Shown here piece by piece: positions 56,344-64,000 of a stretch of DNA of 64,000 bases. This DNA is from Bombardia bombarda (lineage: Eukaryota; Ascomycota; Sordariomycetes; Sordariales; Lasiosphaeriaceae), in NCBI GenBank assembly GCA_030512295.1, contig JAULSR010000002.1, positions 620,001-684,000 of the forward strand, given 5' to 3'. Both the position numbers and the translations under genes were made by a program. The first letter of the stretch is position 1; the number at the start of each line of letters is the position of its first letter. The notes under the pieces are model-generated. The model had not been told where the DNA came from and ran no database searches. It saw nothing but the letters and a program-made list of their open reading frames with translations.

Positions 56344-57355
56344 ATGGGGGCCCGAACAGAGTCGGGCTTCAGCGAAGCTCAGTCTTCAGCGACCCCTGTA
56401 TCCAATGCTGCATCCACTAGAAAACGCAAGCTTACTCCTGGCCCTGACTCCATCGCCGACCCTTACGTGAAGAAGGCCAAGAAAGTGAAGACAACATCCG
56501 CTGAGAAGCGACTGCGACGGTACATTCTATTCCTCACGATACATTGTGGTCTTGGTATTGATGGTTTGATAGATTCCGCCCCAAACCACCCCAGAACTTT
56601 GCTGAGGTCTACAACCGAGCGACAACGCAACGCTTCTACGTCCTATCTCGCACCGCTTGCGGTACCCCCGATTGCCCAGCGGAGCGGGTGGAGATCACTG
56701 GCTCCACAGGCAACATCTACACGATCGTGATTGACCAGCATCCATCCTGCAACTGTCCGCAGGGCAAGGGTGGAAAGGAATGCAAACATGTCTTCTTTGT
56801 CTTGTCGCGAGTGTTGCGGGCCAAGTTTGAATATGTCTACCAGCTGGCACTGTTGAGCACTGAGCTGCAAGACATATTTGCCAATGCGCCACCGCCGACG
56901 GGCGAAGGGGGAGGATCTGCCAAAAACGATAAGAACAAAAACCGCAAGCCAATCGAGGGTGATTGCCCAATCTGCTTCAGCGAAATGGAGACGGATGGAG
57001 GTGAGTCGGTTGTCTGGTGCCGCGCAGCATGTGGCCAAAACATCCACAAAGAGTGCTTTGAGATGTGGGCAGCAACGAAACGCCAGCAGGGCAGCAGGGT
57101 TGAAGTCACATGCCCGTATTGCCGAAGCGTATGGGAGGGAGATGAGGACATGGTGAGCAAGATCAAGAAGACCGGTAAACGAAATAAAGAGGGTTATGTG
57201 AATGTGGCAAAGGAACTGGGAATCAGTACCGTCAGAGGTAAGTTGTCTGGAGGGGAAGAGCAAGTTTGTGAGTGATGCTGACAATGGTCTTAGACACTAG
57301 CACATACTCACCATGGTGGTCTGGCCACACTGCAAGTTACCGCCGAAGAAGCTAG
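56344..57355 (+). CDS. SWIM and RING zinc-finger protein, probable E3 ubiquitin ligase
   Basis: Three exons (56344-56519, 56573-57237, 57294-57355) give 300 residues. The first 58 residues are basic (STRKRKLTPG, KKAKKVKTTSAEKRLRR) and could be a nuclear localisation signal. A SWIM finger is complete: C118-x-C120-x8-C129-x-H131, inside a segment beginning RFYVLSRTACGTPDC. A C3HC4 RING follows at about 190-242 (CPICFSEM...CRAACGQNIHKECFEMW...CPYCRSVW). This order matches MEX/ZSWIM2-type E3 ligases. The short third exon adds DTSTYSPWWSG and a basic tail; splice phases agree. Substrates are unknown. Confidence 0.88.
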
Positions 57356-57831
57356 AATCAGTGGACACGGATGTCTTGTCAGTAAAGATTGGCGGTCATG
57401 ACTGTTTGTACAATCGAGTGTGCCACCGCTTGGCACCTTCAAACAAATATTTGCTTAGTTTGGTCTCAGCGAAGATCTTATTCCACGGATCTAGTCGGCA
57501 GCGTAGTTACTTTGATTTGAGCGGGGATTTGAGCGGGGAGTATTTTGGCTTGGACATCTCACATTCATACCTATTTAGACATTCTATTGATTTACCATTT
57601 TCGGCCCTCAAGAGATTTGTTAACAGTCATATTACTGTGTTCTTTTATGTATCATAGGGGACCCCTAGCTAATCCCATATATGAAATGAGCCGAGGTCAA
57701 CCAACCATGTTCTGTTGCCGCCCTCCATCACCACACTTTACTAGCCTCCACTTTCACAAACCGACACTCGAGCAATCCATGCATATGCCATTCGTATACT
57801 TTCTCCCATAGCCGCACTTAGCTTCCCAACC
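57356..57831. other. Intergenic, no gene seen
   Basis: AT-rich stretch between the SWIM/RING gene and the RPL10A copy (opposite strands, convergent). No frame is credible. Confidence 0.5.
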
Positions 57832-58521
57832 TCAGTAAATGTGATGGGAAGGGGACATGGTGGACTTAATGACAAGACTGCCGATATTTTGCCATCCCTT
57901 TTTCAGCAGCGACACAGGGTAGTTGATTGCCAGTATCAGGTTGCCAACAAACTCATTGCTAGTCATTTGGACGTTTCCAACAACAACGGTCATGCACAGA
58001 ACCCGCTTGAGCTGGAACTTGATCGTCGATTTAATCTCCAACAGCTTAGCCGCGAGGTCCTCATTGTGTGAAACTGGGGTCGGAAATTTGCCAACTAAAG
58101 ATTTGTAAAAGTGTGATTAGCGAGCCTTCAACCTCTTAAATGATAACGGGGACATAACTCTTCCAAGTGTCGGGCCCAGCAGTCACGGAACCTGTCGGAT
58201 GAGCGTCTCAGACGCAACGAAGGCGTGATACTTGCCGGCGAGCTTCTTGACCAGCTTCTTGTTCTTGTTGAGCTTCTTTAGGTCGTCAACGGACATGGCA
58301 TCAAGGTCATGTTGCTTCGCTCGGTCAAGGTCGAACTGGTCTCCCAACACACAAATGTTCATGTGGGGTCGTGGGGTGTATGGCAGACGGACGGCGCCAG
58401 AGAAGCGCTTGTCTCGCTGGGAATCATAGCCCTTGAGCATGATCCGGAGCTTGCGCTCATGGTTGGCGTGGTGGATGACCTCGACCTGCGTGCGAACACC
58501 GGCGACCGTAATCTTCGACAT
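57832..58521 (-). pseudogene. rpl10a (pseudogene): Decayed copy of 60S ribosomal protein L10a (uL1)
   Basis: The minus strand starts MSKITVAGVRTQVE and continues YDSQRDKRFSGAVRLP, PRPHMNICVLGDQFDLDRAK, MSVDDLKKLNKNKKLVKKLAGKY: unmistakable uL1. Damage is visible. About nine residues are missing near residue 16-30. The Arg codon of the invariant PRLLGP motif is TGA at 58183-58185. The 3' part (GKFPTPVSHNEDLAAK...STIKFQLKRVLC...INYPVSLLKKGWQN) lies in a later frame, and no donor in the intervening sequence joins it in phase. Several family-invariant residues are changed (for example INYPVS and MTVVVGNV). The start retains a good context. An alternative reading, an intron from CAG|GTTCCG that skips the stop, would delete LLGP, so loss of function is more likely. 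A functional copy is expected elsewhere. Confidence 0.82.
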
Positions 58522-59195
58522 GATGACTGTAGTCTTCCTAGGATTCTAATGGAATCTTTTGGTGAGGCTTCTTCACGATTGCAGATGGTGATTGATGCTT
58601 GAGGTTTGCTGAGGGAAGAAAGAGAACGATGAAAAGACGGGCAGATCTCCTGGTTTTATACTGCAGTCATGGGCTATGTGGGGCAGTACAATAAGGTCTG
58701 CACCTGCTTATAGTTCAATGGATCTTAATTTTTCAAGCCTCTCGGCCGTGGTTTCTCAAAAACCTTCACGGTTTGGCCAAAGCATAATCATCGTATCTCG
58801 CCGAATGACTCCCAACATGTACAACAAAGTAAGATAAGCTCCAAGAGTTACGGATAGAAGGAGATATCACCACGAATCCAAAAATACCATCGATGGAACT
58901 TAGTATTGCAAAATTGACTCCAACGTATCGAAAAAAGCTAGCTCAAGAGAAGAACGGGGACATTTGACATTCACCATGGTCCGGTGTAAGTCCAAGAGAC
59001 GCAGGCTGCAGCCAATCAATTCGATTGACGGACCCACTCAACAAACCTTGCCTAACAGTGACAGAGTGAAAAGGCTTACATAATGGCACCTGACTCGGAC
59101 GCACATTCACATCCACAAAAAAAAAGAAGGGTTCCAAGCAAAAAAAGTATTTGGTTGAATCCAGCCCCAATTCCTGACATTGGATCAGTTTGATT
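58522..59195. other. Intergenic upstream of the RPL10A copy
   Basis: A CT-rich minus-strand leader lies just upstream of the RPL10A copy start (plus-strand GAAGAAAGAGAACGATG at 58614-58630). The rest is AT-rich, with no gene. Confidence 0.45.
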
Positions 59196-59280
59196 TGGAC
59201 GAGCTGGGAATCGAACCCAGGACCTTTCGCATACAGAAGGGTATGCTAAGCGAACGCTCTACCAACTGAGCCACACGCCC
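59196..59280 (-). tRNA. tRNA-Ala(AGC), with 12-nt intron
   Basis: On the minus strand: acceptor 5' GGGCGTG against CTCGTCC (one T-T mismatch, one G-T), D arm GCTC-AGTTGGTA-GAGC, anticodon stem TTCGC/GCGAA, loop TTAGCA with anticodon AGC, a 12-nt intron after position 37, variable AGGTC and T arm CTGGG-TTCGATT-CCCAG. A and B boxes match consensus. Length 85 equals 73 plus the intron. Confidence 0.9.
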
Positions 59281-60778
59281 TGATGGGGATCTTGTTGATG
59301 AATGGGACTCTGTCGGTGGTGCTTATGCCTAGCTCGGTTTCTGAGGACCGTCTTGGATGTGAAACGTGCCGAATATGTCCAGGTGCTTCTAGGCGGCCAT
59401 GGCACAAGAATTGTCCATCATGATTTCTTTCCCCGCGCGACCGCTGGGTGCTCACCTTGCTAGCTTGACGCTGAGATGGCTTTCTCAGCAATCAGTTGGG
59501 GTTCGTGGATGCGCGGCGGGAGCCATCACGGCTGGGGCTCTGGGGAAGGAAGTAGCGCTGCGTGCATTCTTCGAAAGTGGGAGGATAAAAGATTGCAAGG
59601 TGTACTAAAGTGAGCGAAGCTCCCAATTTTCTTGGTGCGATTGCACACATGGGAAGAGTGAGCATTTGGAAGCATGTGCCTGTTGTACGGAGTAATTGCG
59701 ATGGAAAACAACTACTGAGCAGCAGACCATGTTTGAAGTCGAGAGCCGAATTAGCAGCGGGGGCCGGTGCAGTGCACTGCCCAAGCAAAACAGGGCAGGT
59801 GCAGTCCAGTTCCTTTGCATTGCTGTGCAGTTGAGATACGCCACCGCTCTGTTGCTCGTTTTGAGCACTTTGCCCAGTTCAAGCGACGGTTCGGATGAAT
59901 TGGTAAATCACTGAGACCCAGAACTAGGCAACACGCTGATCAATCTCTGTGGCGACTTGGTGTTTCCTAATTGCGACCTCTCGTTTGGCTTCAAATGCGC
60001 CATCCCGCCATGCTTGATTACTTAATACGTGCATGGGCTGAGGCGTCCACCGCCCGTTGAAGCCTCCGCTGTCAGCAGGCTGCAATAGCGCACAAGCTTG
60101 GCACCATGGGCAACGGCGGCCTACGTGGCACCTCGCCAGCTCCTCCCCTAGGCTCAGGGGACGGAGTGCTGTGCGGCACTGAAGCACAGTGGAGCAAATC
60201 TGTGCCCTCGGGCTGAGAGTGAGGCCTCAATCGCGGGACCTTCTGCTCCTTCTGTCTCCATACCATGGCCGCAACTGCAGCTGCGTCCAGTCATGGATGG
60301 ATTGGCTTCATCCCATCGCCATGCACGCCGACTGACAGAATGGAAGCAACCATGAACCACTCAATTGCCGCTATGAGTCGAGACGGTGAGAGATTCGCGC
60401 CCATATTTCGTTTCCGACGCAATCGTATCCCAGCACCATCCTAGGCAACCCGCATGGCCTGCCTGCTATGGGATTGGGAGCCACGGTAGCGCACATCTGT
60501 GCTTACCTGCCTCCATGCGTACCTTGCCTATCCTGCTAAGCCACTCTGCCTAGCCGAAATGTCTCGACACTTGTGGCCGAGCAGATGAACCAGAGGGAGC
60601 CTAGAGCGTGGAACCTTGTATCGACGACAATCTATTGGATATATAGCACCTCCTCCTCTCGACCTTTGGATCGCTAGCATTCAAGTTGTTCTATCGGTGA
60701 CTTGCGAACGCGGTCTATTACCTGCCACCACGCCGCCCAACAAATCCGCTGCCTGACATTATTGTCTAGCTAGTCACC
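59281..60778. other. Intergenic, no supported gene
   Basis: 1.5 kb between tRNA-Ala and the AAA ATPase gene. Overlapping short frames on both strands show no domain. The probable promoter of the ATPase gene lies in the last 150 bases. Confidence 0.5.
60637..60646 (+). promoter_or_regulatory. Possible TATA box of the AAA ATPase gene
   Basis: GGATATATAG stands about 135 bases before the ATG at 60779, and CT-rich sequence follows (CCTCCTCCTCTCGACC). Motif evidence only. Confidence 0.3.
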
Positions 60779-62881
60779 ATGACGGCTACTACAGACGCTA
60801 AGGTGCCTCAACCGGTAGCCATCTATTCCACAAACGGCCAAAAGCTATGGACCAAGACACCACAGGTTGTTTCTATCTTCTCACCAAACGGCCAAGAGAT
60901 CCCCATCACTCCGCGTAGTCCCCCCATCGCCACCGATGCTGAGGCTGAGGTCAAGGCCCCAGTCGAGTCCCAGCCCGCGGTTGACATGGAAGTGGACGCC
61001 GTGACTGAGGAGAAGAAGACGAAGAAGCCGCTCCCTCCAGTCGGCTCGGTCAGCTCCATCAAGAATATCTACAGATCACCCAAAGATGACGATGGCGAAT
61101 GGACTTGGGTAGACAAGTACCCCGAGGACGTCGAGGAGGCAGCCGAAAACGCCGAAACCGAGACGTATGCTGTGCTTGTCCGCAACATCAAGAGTAACGA
61201 CAGCCGCAAGAAGCTGGAGGCCGACAGCATCGTCATCCAGAGCCCCTGGCTGAAGACGGCGCTCTCCGAGATCCTCAACGAGTACCCGGGTGTCGCTTGT
61301 GAGCTTGAGCGGTTGGAGTTCAGCGCGCCGTTTGCGCCGTTTGTTCATCGTTGGACTGAGTTCGTGGCATACACCAAGAGGCCAGGACTCGACGCCAAGA
61401 CGAAGGAGCACCTCAAGTTGCTGGACGACATTCTCCGGTATGAGATTGGAGATAGCATCAAGGCATTCGAAGACTACGTTCGCAATGGCGTCGTGACGTT
61501 CAAGCATCTGTGGATGATTTACCAGCCGGGCACCATCATCCTCTCAGCCTACAAGGGCCCGCTCAGCGCTTTTGAGCTACAGGAGACCGAGTACATCCAG
61601 AACAACTGTGGCAAGTTTTTGCAGCTAAGCTGCGACTGCGTCGACTCTAATGGCAAGAGTTTTGGCCGGTTCGGCGAGACCATCCTCATCTCCGAGTTCA
61701 TCGGCACCAAGAAGATCACAGGCTTGCGCGCATACCCTTGGAGCTTCCATGAAGAAAAAGAGGCAGTTGTTGCAGCACTGACGAAGCGGGGTGAGCTTTT
61801 TGAGAAATTGGCGGGTCACTCCTTCAAGTCGTACTTAGGTACCGCCGTTACCTGGGACCGCGAGGGCAACGAGGTGCCGATCCAGGTGGAGGGCCGAATC
61901 ATAGTGGATATCGACAGCTTCAATCGCTTCAGCCGCTACGGAGAGCGCTCCCTGAGCGAATGGAACGCCAAGGACTACGAGAGACTTGCTCAGTTCAGGC
62001 ACAAGTATTCCAACGACCAGGGCGAGCTAAGATTGACGCCGTATCATCACGTACTCGCCCGGAGCCGGACGCGCGGTTACTCGCTGAAGCTGAAGAAATG
62101 GCTCGATTTCTTCATCGAGCAGGTCTCTGAGATTACGTGGAACACGACCGCGTTTGACAAGCTGGTGCTGCCTGACGATCAGAAGGAGTTGATCCTGGCT
62201 TTCTCTGAGTCGCAGCTCGAGGGCAGCAACTTCGACGACGTTATCTCGGGCAAGGGCAAGGGCATCATCTGTCTGCTATCGGGCCCGCCTGGAGTCGGCA
62301 AGACGTTGACAGCCGAGGCCGTGGCCGAGAACCTGCGGGTGCCGCTGCACACCCTCAGCTCGGGCGACCTGGGCTCGGGCTCCTGGGAGGTGGAGAACAA
62401 CCTGTCGGAAATCCTCGAGCTCGTTTCGCGCTGGAATGCCATCCTGCTCCTGGACGAGTGCGACGTGTTCCTCGAGGCGCGCAGCAGCGCCGACCTCGAG
62501 CGCAACAAGGTCGTTTCCATCTTTTTGCGCACGCTCGAGTACTACGAGGGCATCATGTTCATGACCACCAACAGGGTTGACAACATTGACGCCGCCTTCC
62601 AAAGTCGCATCCACGTCAGCCTCGAGTACCCCGACCTGACGGCCGAGTCCCGCCGGCAGATTTGGGCCAACTTTCTGGGCTCGTCCAAGTCGATCAGGAG
62701 CGATCTTACAATGAAGGATATCGAGGAGCTGGCGGAGCTCAAGCTGAACGGCAGACAGATCAAGAATATCCTCAAGACGGCGCAGCTACTTGCCTCGCGG
62801 AAGAGGAGCCGCGTCCTCAAGAAGAGCTTCATCGATACGATTCTATCGATAGAAAAGAGACGGCCGGGGCCACCGCAGTAA
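60779..62881 (+). CDS. AAA+ ATPase with N-terminal DUF7025-type domain
   Basis: A single exon of 700 residues. The N-terminus has two similar units (VAIYSTNGQKL and VSIFSPNGQEI) and an acidic/Lys-rich linker. A DUF7025-like middle domain covers about 110-380 (SPWLKTALSEIL, PFVHRWTEFV, FKHLWMIYQPG, GLRAYPWSFHEEKE). The AAA module has Walker A GPPGVGKT (about 501-508), Walker B ILLLDECDVF, a TTNR sensor 1 with FQSRIH arginine-finger region, and a C-terminal lid (LNGRQIKNILKTAQLLA). Everything needed for ATP hydrolysis is present. This family is greatly expanded in filamentous fungi and its substrates are unknown. It is not a Bcs1 or 26S subunit: the N-terminal domain differs. TGA/TAG-free frame and strong codon bias support one exon. 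Confidence 0.9.
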   Translation: MTATTDAKVPQPVAIYSTNGQKLWTKTPQVVSIFSPNGQEIPITPRSPPIATDAEAEVKAPVESQPAVDMEVDAVTEEKKTKKPLPPVGSVSSIKNIYRSPKDDDGEWTWVDKYPEDVEEAAENAETETYAVLVRNIKSNDSRKKLEADSIVIQSPWLKTALSEILNEYPGVACELERLEFSAPFAPFVHRWTEFVAYTKRPGLDAKTKEHLKLLDDILRYEIGDSIKAFEDYVRNGVVTFKHLWMIYQPGTIILSAYKGPLSAFELQETEYIQNNCGKFLQLSCDCVDSNGKSFGRFGETILISEFIGTKKITGLRAYPWSFHEEKEAVVAALTKRGELFEKLAGHSFKSYLGTAVTWDREGNEVPIQVEGRIIVDIDSFNRFSRYGERSLSEWNAKDYERLAQFRHKYSNDQGELRLTPYHHVLARSRTRGYSLKLKKWLDFFIEQVSEITWNTTAFDKLVLPDDQKELILAFSESQLEGSNFDDVISGKGKGIICLLSGPPGVGKTLTAEAVAENLRVPLHTLSSGDLGSGSWEVENNLSEILELVSRWNAILLLDECDVFLEARSSADLERNKVVSIFLRTLEYYEGIMFMTTNRVDNIDAAFQSRIHVSLEYPDLTAESRRQIWANFLGSSKSIRSDLTMKDIEELAELKLNGRQIKNILKTAQLLASRKRSRVLKKSFIDTILSIEKRRPGPPQ

Positions 62882-63082
62882 AAGTCTTTTTTGGGCAATG
62901 TTTTTCTTTTGCGACAGCTATCCTGATACCAGATCCATAGAACGACGAAAGACCAGCAGGCGCTATTTGCCAATACCAATATCAATTATGTATACAAACT
63001 ACTCTGGTCATTCTTTTAACCTGTCGCTTTTTACAACTGACGTTCATAGCCAAAATCATGCTCATCATTAAAGAACCCACCT

Positions 63083-64000
63083 TCACAGCTCATCCGACAT
63101 CTCTTCATCATCTTGCTCACTTTTGGGGTTCAGCGTAATCTCATTCTTCTCCGCATCCTTGATCTCCTTCAAGAACTTGTCCCCGCCCTCCTTGTCGTCC
63201 TTGAACAAGGTATCCACCACCATGCGCCTCGGGGTCTCGCCCAGCCACTGGAAGAGCGAGAAGTCGCGGAACTCGTCGGCCTTGAAGATCTCGAGCACCT
63301 CGAGCGGCTCGTCGCCAATGTTCTCGATGAAGTGGCCCATGTTGCGGGGCACGATGCCGACGTCGCCGGGCATGTAGTCAAAGGTGCGGGCGGTGCCCTC
63401 GGCGGCGAAGACGGTGACGCGCGCGCGGCCGCGGATGAAGAAGGACCACTCGTCGGCGTTGGGGTGCCAGTGCATCTCGCGCAGGGCGCCGACCTCGATG
63501 TCGAGGTGGGCGGCCGCGATGGTCTTTGAGATGGGGAAGTTGCGAGAGTCGGCGATGCGCACCTTGCCGCCCGAGGTCTGCTTGGGCTCCTGGTCGAGCA
63601 TCTTGTGGGTGAAGTTGTACTTTGAGGTCTTGACGTGCTTGCCCTTGGGCCGCTCGTCGTCGATGGAGCCCGGGTTGGAGCCCTGGAAGATGTACTTCTC
63701 CGAGGCGGGCAGGTGCGCAAACACCTCGGGCGCGAGGTGGAAGTTCTCGGCGATGACGGAGCGCGGGGTGTGGGCGAGCCAGTCGGTCAGGAGGAAGGTG
63801 GACTCCTCGGAGAAGTAGCCCGAGTCGAAAACGAGGAGGAACTCGCTGCCGTTGGGGCTGAGCCCCTGCAGGGAGTGGGGGACGCCGCTGGGGAAGTACC
63901 AGAGGTCGCCCTTGTTGAGGTCGTCGATGAAGTTGCCGCCCTCGTAGTCGAGCGCTGTTACGCGCACGCTGCCCTCAAGAACGTAGGCCCACTCGGCCTC
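63083..64000 (-). CDS. Oxalate decarboxylase-type bicupin (5' end outside window)
   Basis: The minus-strand frame runs from the window edge (EAEWAYVLEGSVRV, in mid-cupin 1) to a TGA at 63083, so about 305 C-terminal residues are visible. Cupin 1 ends with GDLWYFPSGVPHSLQGL. Cupin 2 contains MHWHPNADEWSFFIRGRARV and GIVPRNMGHFIENI, giving the H, H, E, H metal ligands. The spacing matches OxdC, a Mn enzyme that converts oxalate to formate and CO2. The C-terminus is charged (EQDDEEMSDEL). Absence of the N-terminus means the signal peptide and the active-site lid (usually SENS/T in cupin 1) cannot be judged, so oxidase versus decarboxylase is open. High GC3 suggests strong expression. Confidence 0.9.
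   Translation of the reverse strand, partial: EAEWAYVLEGSVRVTALDYEGGNFIDDLNKGDLWYFPSGVPHSLQGLSPNGSEFLLVFDSGYFSEESTFLLTDWLAHTPRSVIAENFHLAPEVFAHLPASEKYIFQGSNPGSIDDERPKGKHVKTSKYNFTHKMLDQEPKQTSGGKVRIADSRNFPISKTIAAAHLDIEVGALREMHWHPNADEWSFFIRGRARVTVFAAEGTARTFDYMPGDVGIVPRNMGHFIENIGDEPLEVLEIFKADEFRDFSLFQWLGETPRRMVVDTLFKDDKEGGDKFLKEIKDAEKNEITLNPKSEQDDEEMSDEL

Noticed and set aside
57832..58521. Functional RPL10A with an intron that removes the TGA
   Set aside because: CAG|GTTCCG splicing would delete the invariant PRLLGP segment; together with the nine-residue deletion and the frame problem, decay is simpler.
63169..63720. 183-codon Arg/Ser/Pro-rich frame inside the oxalate decarboxylase
   Set aside because: Out-of-frame shadow of a high-GC coding region.

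Overview
The window comes from a filamentous ascomycete (Pezizomycotina, most likely Sordariomycetes). Genes are interrupted by short GT-AG introns of about 50-210 nt with CTAAC/CTGAC-type branch sites. Both tRNA genes carry introns, intergenic DNA is long and rich in TACCTA/CCTAGG strings, and the gene set is typically fungal: Spt8, STRAP, Doa1, a Sad-3/Hrr1-type helicase, a BIM1-like protein, a ferric reductase and oxalate decarboxylase. There is no operon-like organisation. All exon boundaries were placed by hand from splice signals and reading frame.

Layout: 0.2-5.2 kb, a ten-exon gene joining a zinc knuckle, a P-loop GTPase-like domain, a RING-like cysteine cluster and a C-terminal patatin phospholipase; this is the most unusual gene here. 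6.9-10.4 kb, an MFS transporter with a very long N-terminus containing 14 consecutive histidines. 11.4-13.7 kb, an intron-containing tRNA-Arg and two small hypothetical genes, one with a YFDDDN repeat. 14.5-15.2 kb, weak ORFs including a P-loop fragment. 15.6-23.3 kb, a secreted M28 aminopeptidase, a secreted double-psi barrel protein, a LEA-like protein and a ferric reductase. 23.9-24.9 kb, a Myb gene with no recognisable 5' end, next to a diverged direct repeat. 25.1-28.4 kb is a gene desert.

28.4-35.2 kb holds a membrane protein with a PAN-like ectodomain, an SRR1-like protein and a GPI-anchored BIM1/X325 protein. 36.8-48.2 kb holds Doa1, STRAP, a coiled-coil protein and Spt8, whose reading frame is broken between its acidic N-terminus and its WD40 body. 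49.4-54.2 kb is a large SF1 helicase with NFX1-type cysteines, related to the RNA-silencing helicases Sad-3/Hrr1. 55.4-55.7 kb is a small non-coding element with 27-bp perfect terminal inverted repeats flanked by TA. 56.3-58.5 kb holds a SWIM+RING protein and a broken RPL10A (uL1) copy. 59.2 kb is tRNA-Ala(AGC). 60.8-62.9 kb is a DUF7025-type AAA ATPase. The window ends inside an oxalate decarboxylase.

The genes do not form one pathway. Housekeeping regulators (ubiquitin, SAGA, RNA-associated WD proteins) are mixed with secreted or metal-handling proteins and with defence-like candidates: the patatin fusion and the silencing helicase. Traces of decay by transitions (RPL10A copy, diverged repeats) would fit a genome that mutates duplicated DNA, but the window alone cannot prove that.
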